A stretch of 64,000 bases of DNA, taken from assembly GCA_963920665.1 (NCBI GenBank), contig OY987272.1, positions 17,055,001 through 17,119,000 of the forward strand. Direction: 5' to 3'. Of this stretch, positions 62,701 through 64,000 are shown piece after piece (the first letter of the stretch is position 1; every line of letters begins with the position of its first letter). A model generated the notes under the pieces. That model saw only the letters and a list, made by a program, of their open reading frames with translations. It did not search any database and was not told where the DNA came from. This DNA is from Straminergon stramineum (Eukaryota; Streptophyta; Bryopsida; Hypnales; Calliergonaceae). The position numbers and the translations under genes are program-made.

Positions 62701-63653
62701 GATGAGTTTTCTTACAACCTAGCTCTTATATTATCAGAATACTTTTAGATCCAAATTTTTCAAAGATTCTGAAAAATAGAATCTAAGTGTCTAAGAATCT
62801 ATTAATTTCAATGGTGGTGATCCTAAAAAAGACTGACAAAATTGGACAATTTTTGAGGAAATACCATTGTTAACAAAATTGATGATAGATGTTTGGATAG
62901 GTGGTACTTTGTATATAGTAGTACACAAGTTGAAATTGGATGTTGAAATAAGAATGCTCAAAAGTGATCCCAAAACTCTGATTTTTTTTCCCACGGGTAC
63001 ACATACGGGTACATATGTACTACATATCATGATGATTTGAATGTGTAATGATGTTCTCGGGGATCCCAATGGTCCTTCGAGGGACACACAGTATTTAGAA
63101 CTTACAGAAACATATACAACCACCCACCATGCGAGTGCCCAGTTCAGAGCAAAAAATTCTTTCACCTTTTACTAAAGAATTCCCTGCACCGGGCACACTC
63201 GCCGGCCTACTTCATTAATGGATTGCTCCTCGGGGTGTCCAAACAACATAAATCAAAATTTGGAAGCACTGTCAGTTGGCACGGGGACTAAACGAGTCGA
63301 CTTGGCAGCAAGGCCGGCAACAAACAGATTTTCTATCAAACCGCATGGTTGTTTTGGGACATCTCCCTAGGATTAGTATACAGCAAAACTTCCCGGTCCA
63401 TGAAGACCCTGGTGACAGAAACAGAGTCTCACAACTAACGACAAATACTGCAATACGAAAGTAACGTTCTGATCCAGAGTATGAAAATGTGGCCTGGTAA
63501 ATGGCCGTCCTTCAGTGAACTGAACAACTTCATGCAATGAGCATGGAGGAGGTGCAAACACCTGGTAGGAGCTAACAAGAATATTGGCTCTCATTATCTT
63601 CAGTGAAAGCACAACTTATTCATTAGCAAATTGAACTACTTGAAACTCTTTAG
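62701..63653. other. Intergenic DNA and probable 3' UTR of the right-edge gene
   Basis: No gene of its own is seen. From about 63030 composition becomes more balanced, in keeping with the 3' UTR of the minus-strand gene ending at 63654. The open frames at 63276-63464 and 63373-63612 overlap on opposite strands and have no motif. Confidence 0.4.
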
Positions 63654-63758
63654 CTACCTCATTATGGTCTCCATGCTGGGACCGTAGACAGCTTGGCATC
63701 GTTCTTCGAACGAACCAACAAGCTGAGCTTGCACTTCATTGAAAAACAGGTTCGCAAC
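63654..63758 (-). CDS. Last exon of an unrecognised gene that leaves the window
   Basis: The minus strand has a clean acceptor (GACGATGCAG) followed by a 34-codon frame and TAG at 63654-63656: it begins VANLFFNEVQAQLVGSFEER and ends VYGPSMETIMR. Codon use is protein-like and the acidic/amphipathic pattern suggests a helical C-terminus. I do not recognise the family. The sequence upstream, 63759-64000, looks like intron. Confidence 0.5.
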   Translation of the reverse strand, partial: VANLFFNEVQAQLVGSFEERCQAVYGPSMETIMR

Positions 63759-64000
63759 CTGCATCGTCAAACCTAGATCAGCTCATTGCATATTTGCAAT
63801 CGTGAAAAACAAGCATGCTCTCTTCAATGACAAATCTTCCTAATATTTGAGATTCTGCCCATCCTATAGTATTAAATTAGCATCGAAGCACTAAAAAAGG
63901 AGAAAAGCTCCTATCTTTTCTTGATAATGAATCAATTTCTAAGAAAAATATTGAAGGCCATCATAGAGATATCAAATGACATATAAGAAGACTCAGAAGC

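Overview
The window reads as nuclear DNA of a land plant, most likely a non-seed plant and probably a moss. Three intron-split genes have plant architecture: an AHK1-type hybrid histidine kinase, the eIF2B delta subunit and cytosolic ribosomal protein S27. A Ty1/copia element uses an initiator-Met tRNA primer site, as plant copias do. The only unusual gene is an intact fungal-type HET-domain gene; HET genes of fungal ancestry are known from mosses. The moss assignment is inference; the plant assignment is firm.

Layout. 1-4.3 kb: AT-rich repeats. 4.5-6.6 kb: GC-rich minisatellite and leader region. 6.6-12.9 kb (+): an 11-exon HK1 osmosensor-type kinase of 1210 aa. 14.4-15.4 kb: small TTAA-flanked elements and a tandem repeat. 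16.3-18.4 kb (-): two-exon HET-domain protein, 660 aa. 20.5-24.4 kb (-): a decayed NUP96 (MOS3/SAR3-like) gene recognisable over at least seven segments, with several nonsense codons. 27.7-32.1 kb (+): 9-exon eIF2B delta, 671 aa, with one GC-AG intron. 32.7-41.3 kb: repeat-rich, including a CACTA-type palindromic MITE. 41.9-42.8 kb (+): four-exon RPS27, 86 aa. 43.2-47.4 kb: nested and abutting repeats, plus a second copy of the RPS27 3' flank carrying a tRNA-derived SINE with a 14-bp target duplication. 48.95-54.3 kb (-): degenerate Ty1/copia element with two 250-bp LTRs. 55.3-57.5 kb: more TTAA elements, three joined end to end. 61.4-62.5 kb (+): F-box pseudogene. 63.65 kb (-): last exon of a gene that continues beyond the window.

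The most unusual structural theme is a set of non-autonomous elements (families B, C, E, F, G, H; letters are mine) whose ends read TTAACCCCTAAA / TTTAGGGGTTAA or close variants. Neighbouring copies share a single TTAA, and one nested copy can be compared with an empty site. Together these suggest insertion into TTAA, as in piggyBac-type transposition, although a TA target cannot be excluded. Many of the differences seen in decayed copies (LTR mismatches, NUP96 stops) are transitions, as expected for methylated, silenced DNA.

All exon boundaries were set by hand from GT/GC-AG sites and reading frame; no alignment or search was run. Family assignments rest on remembered family sequences.
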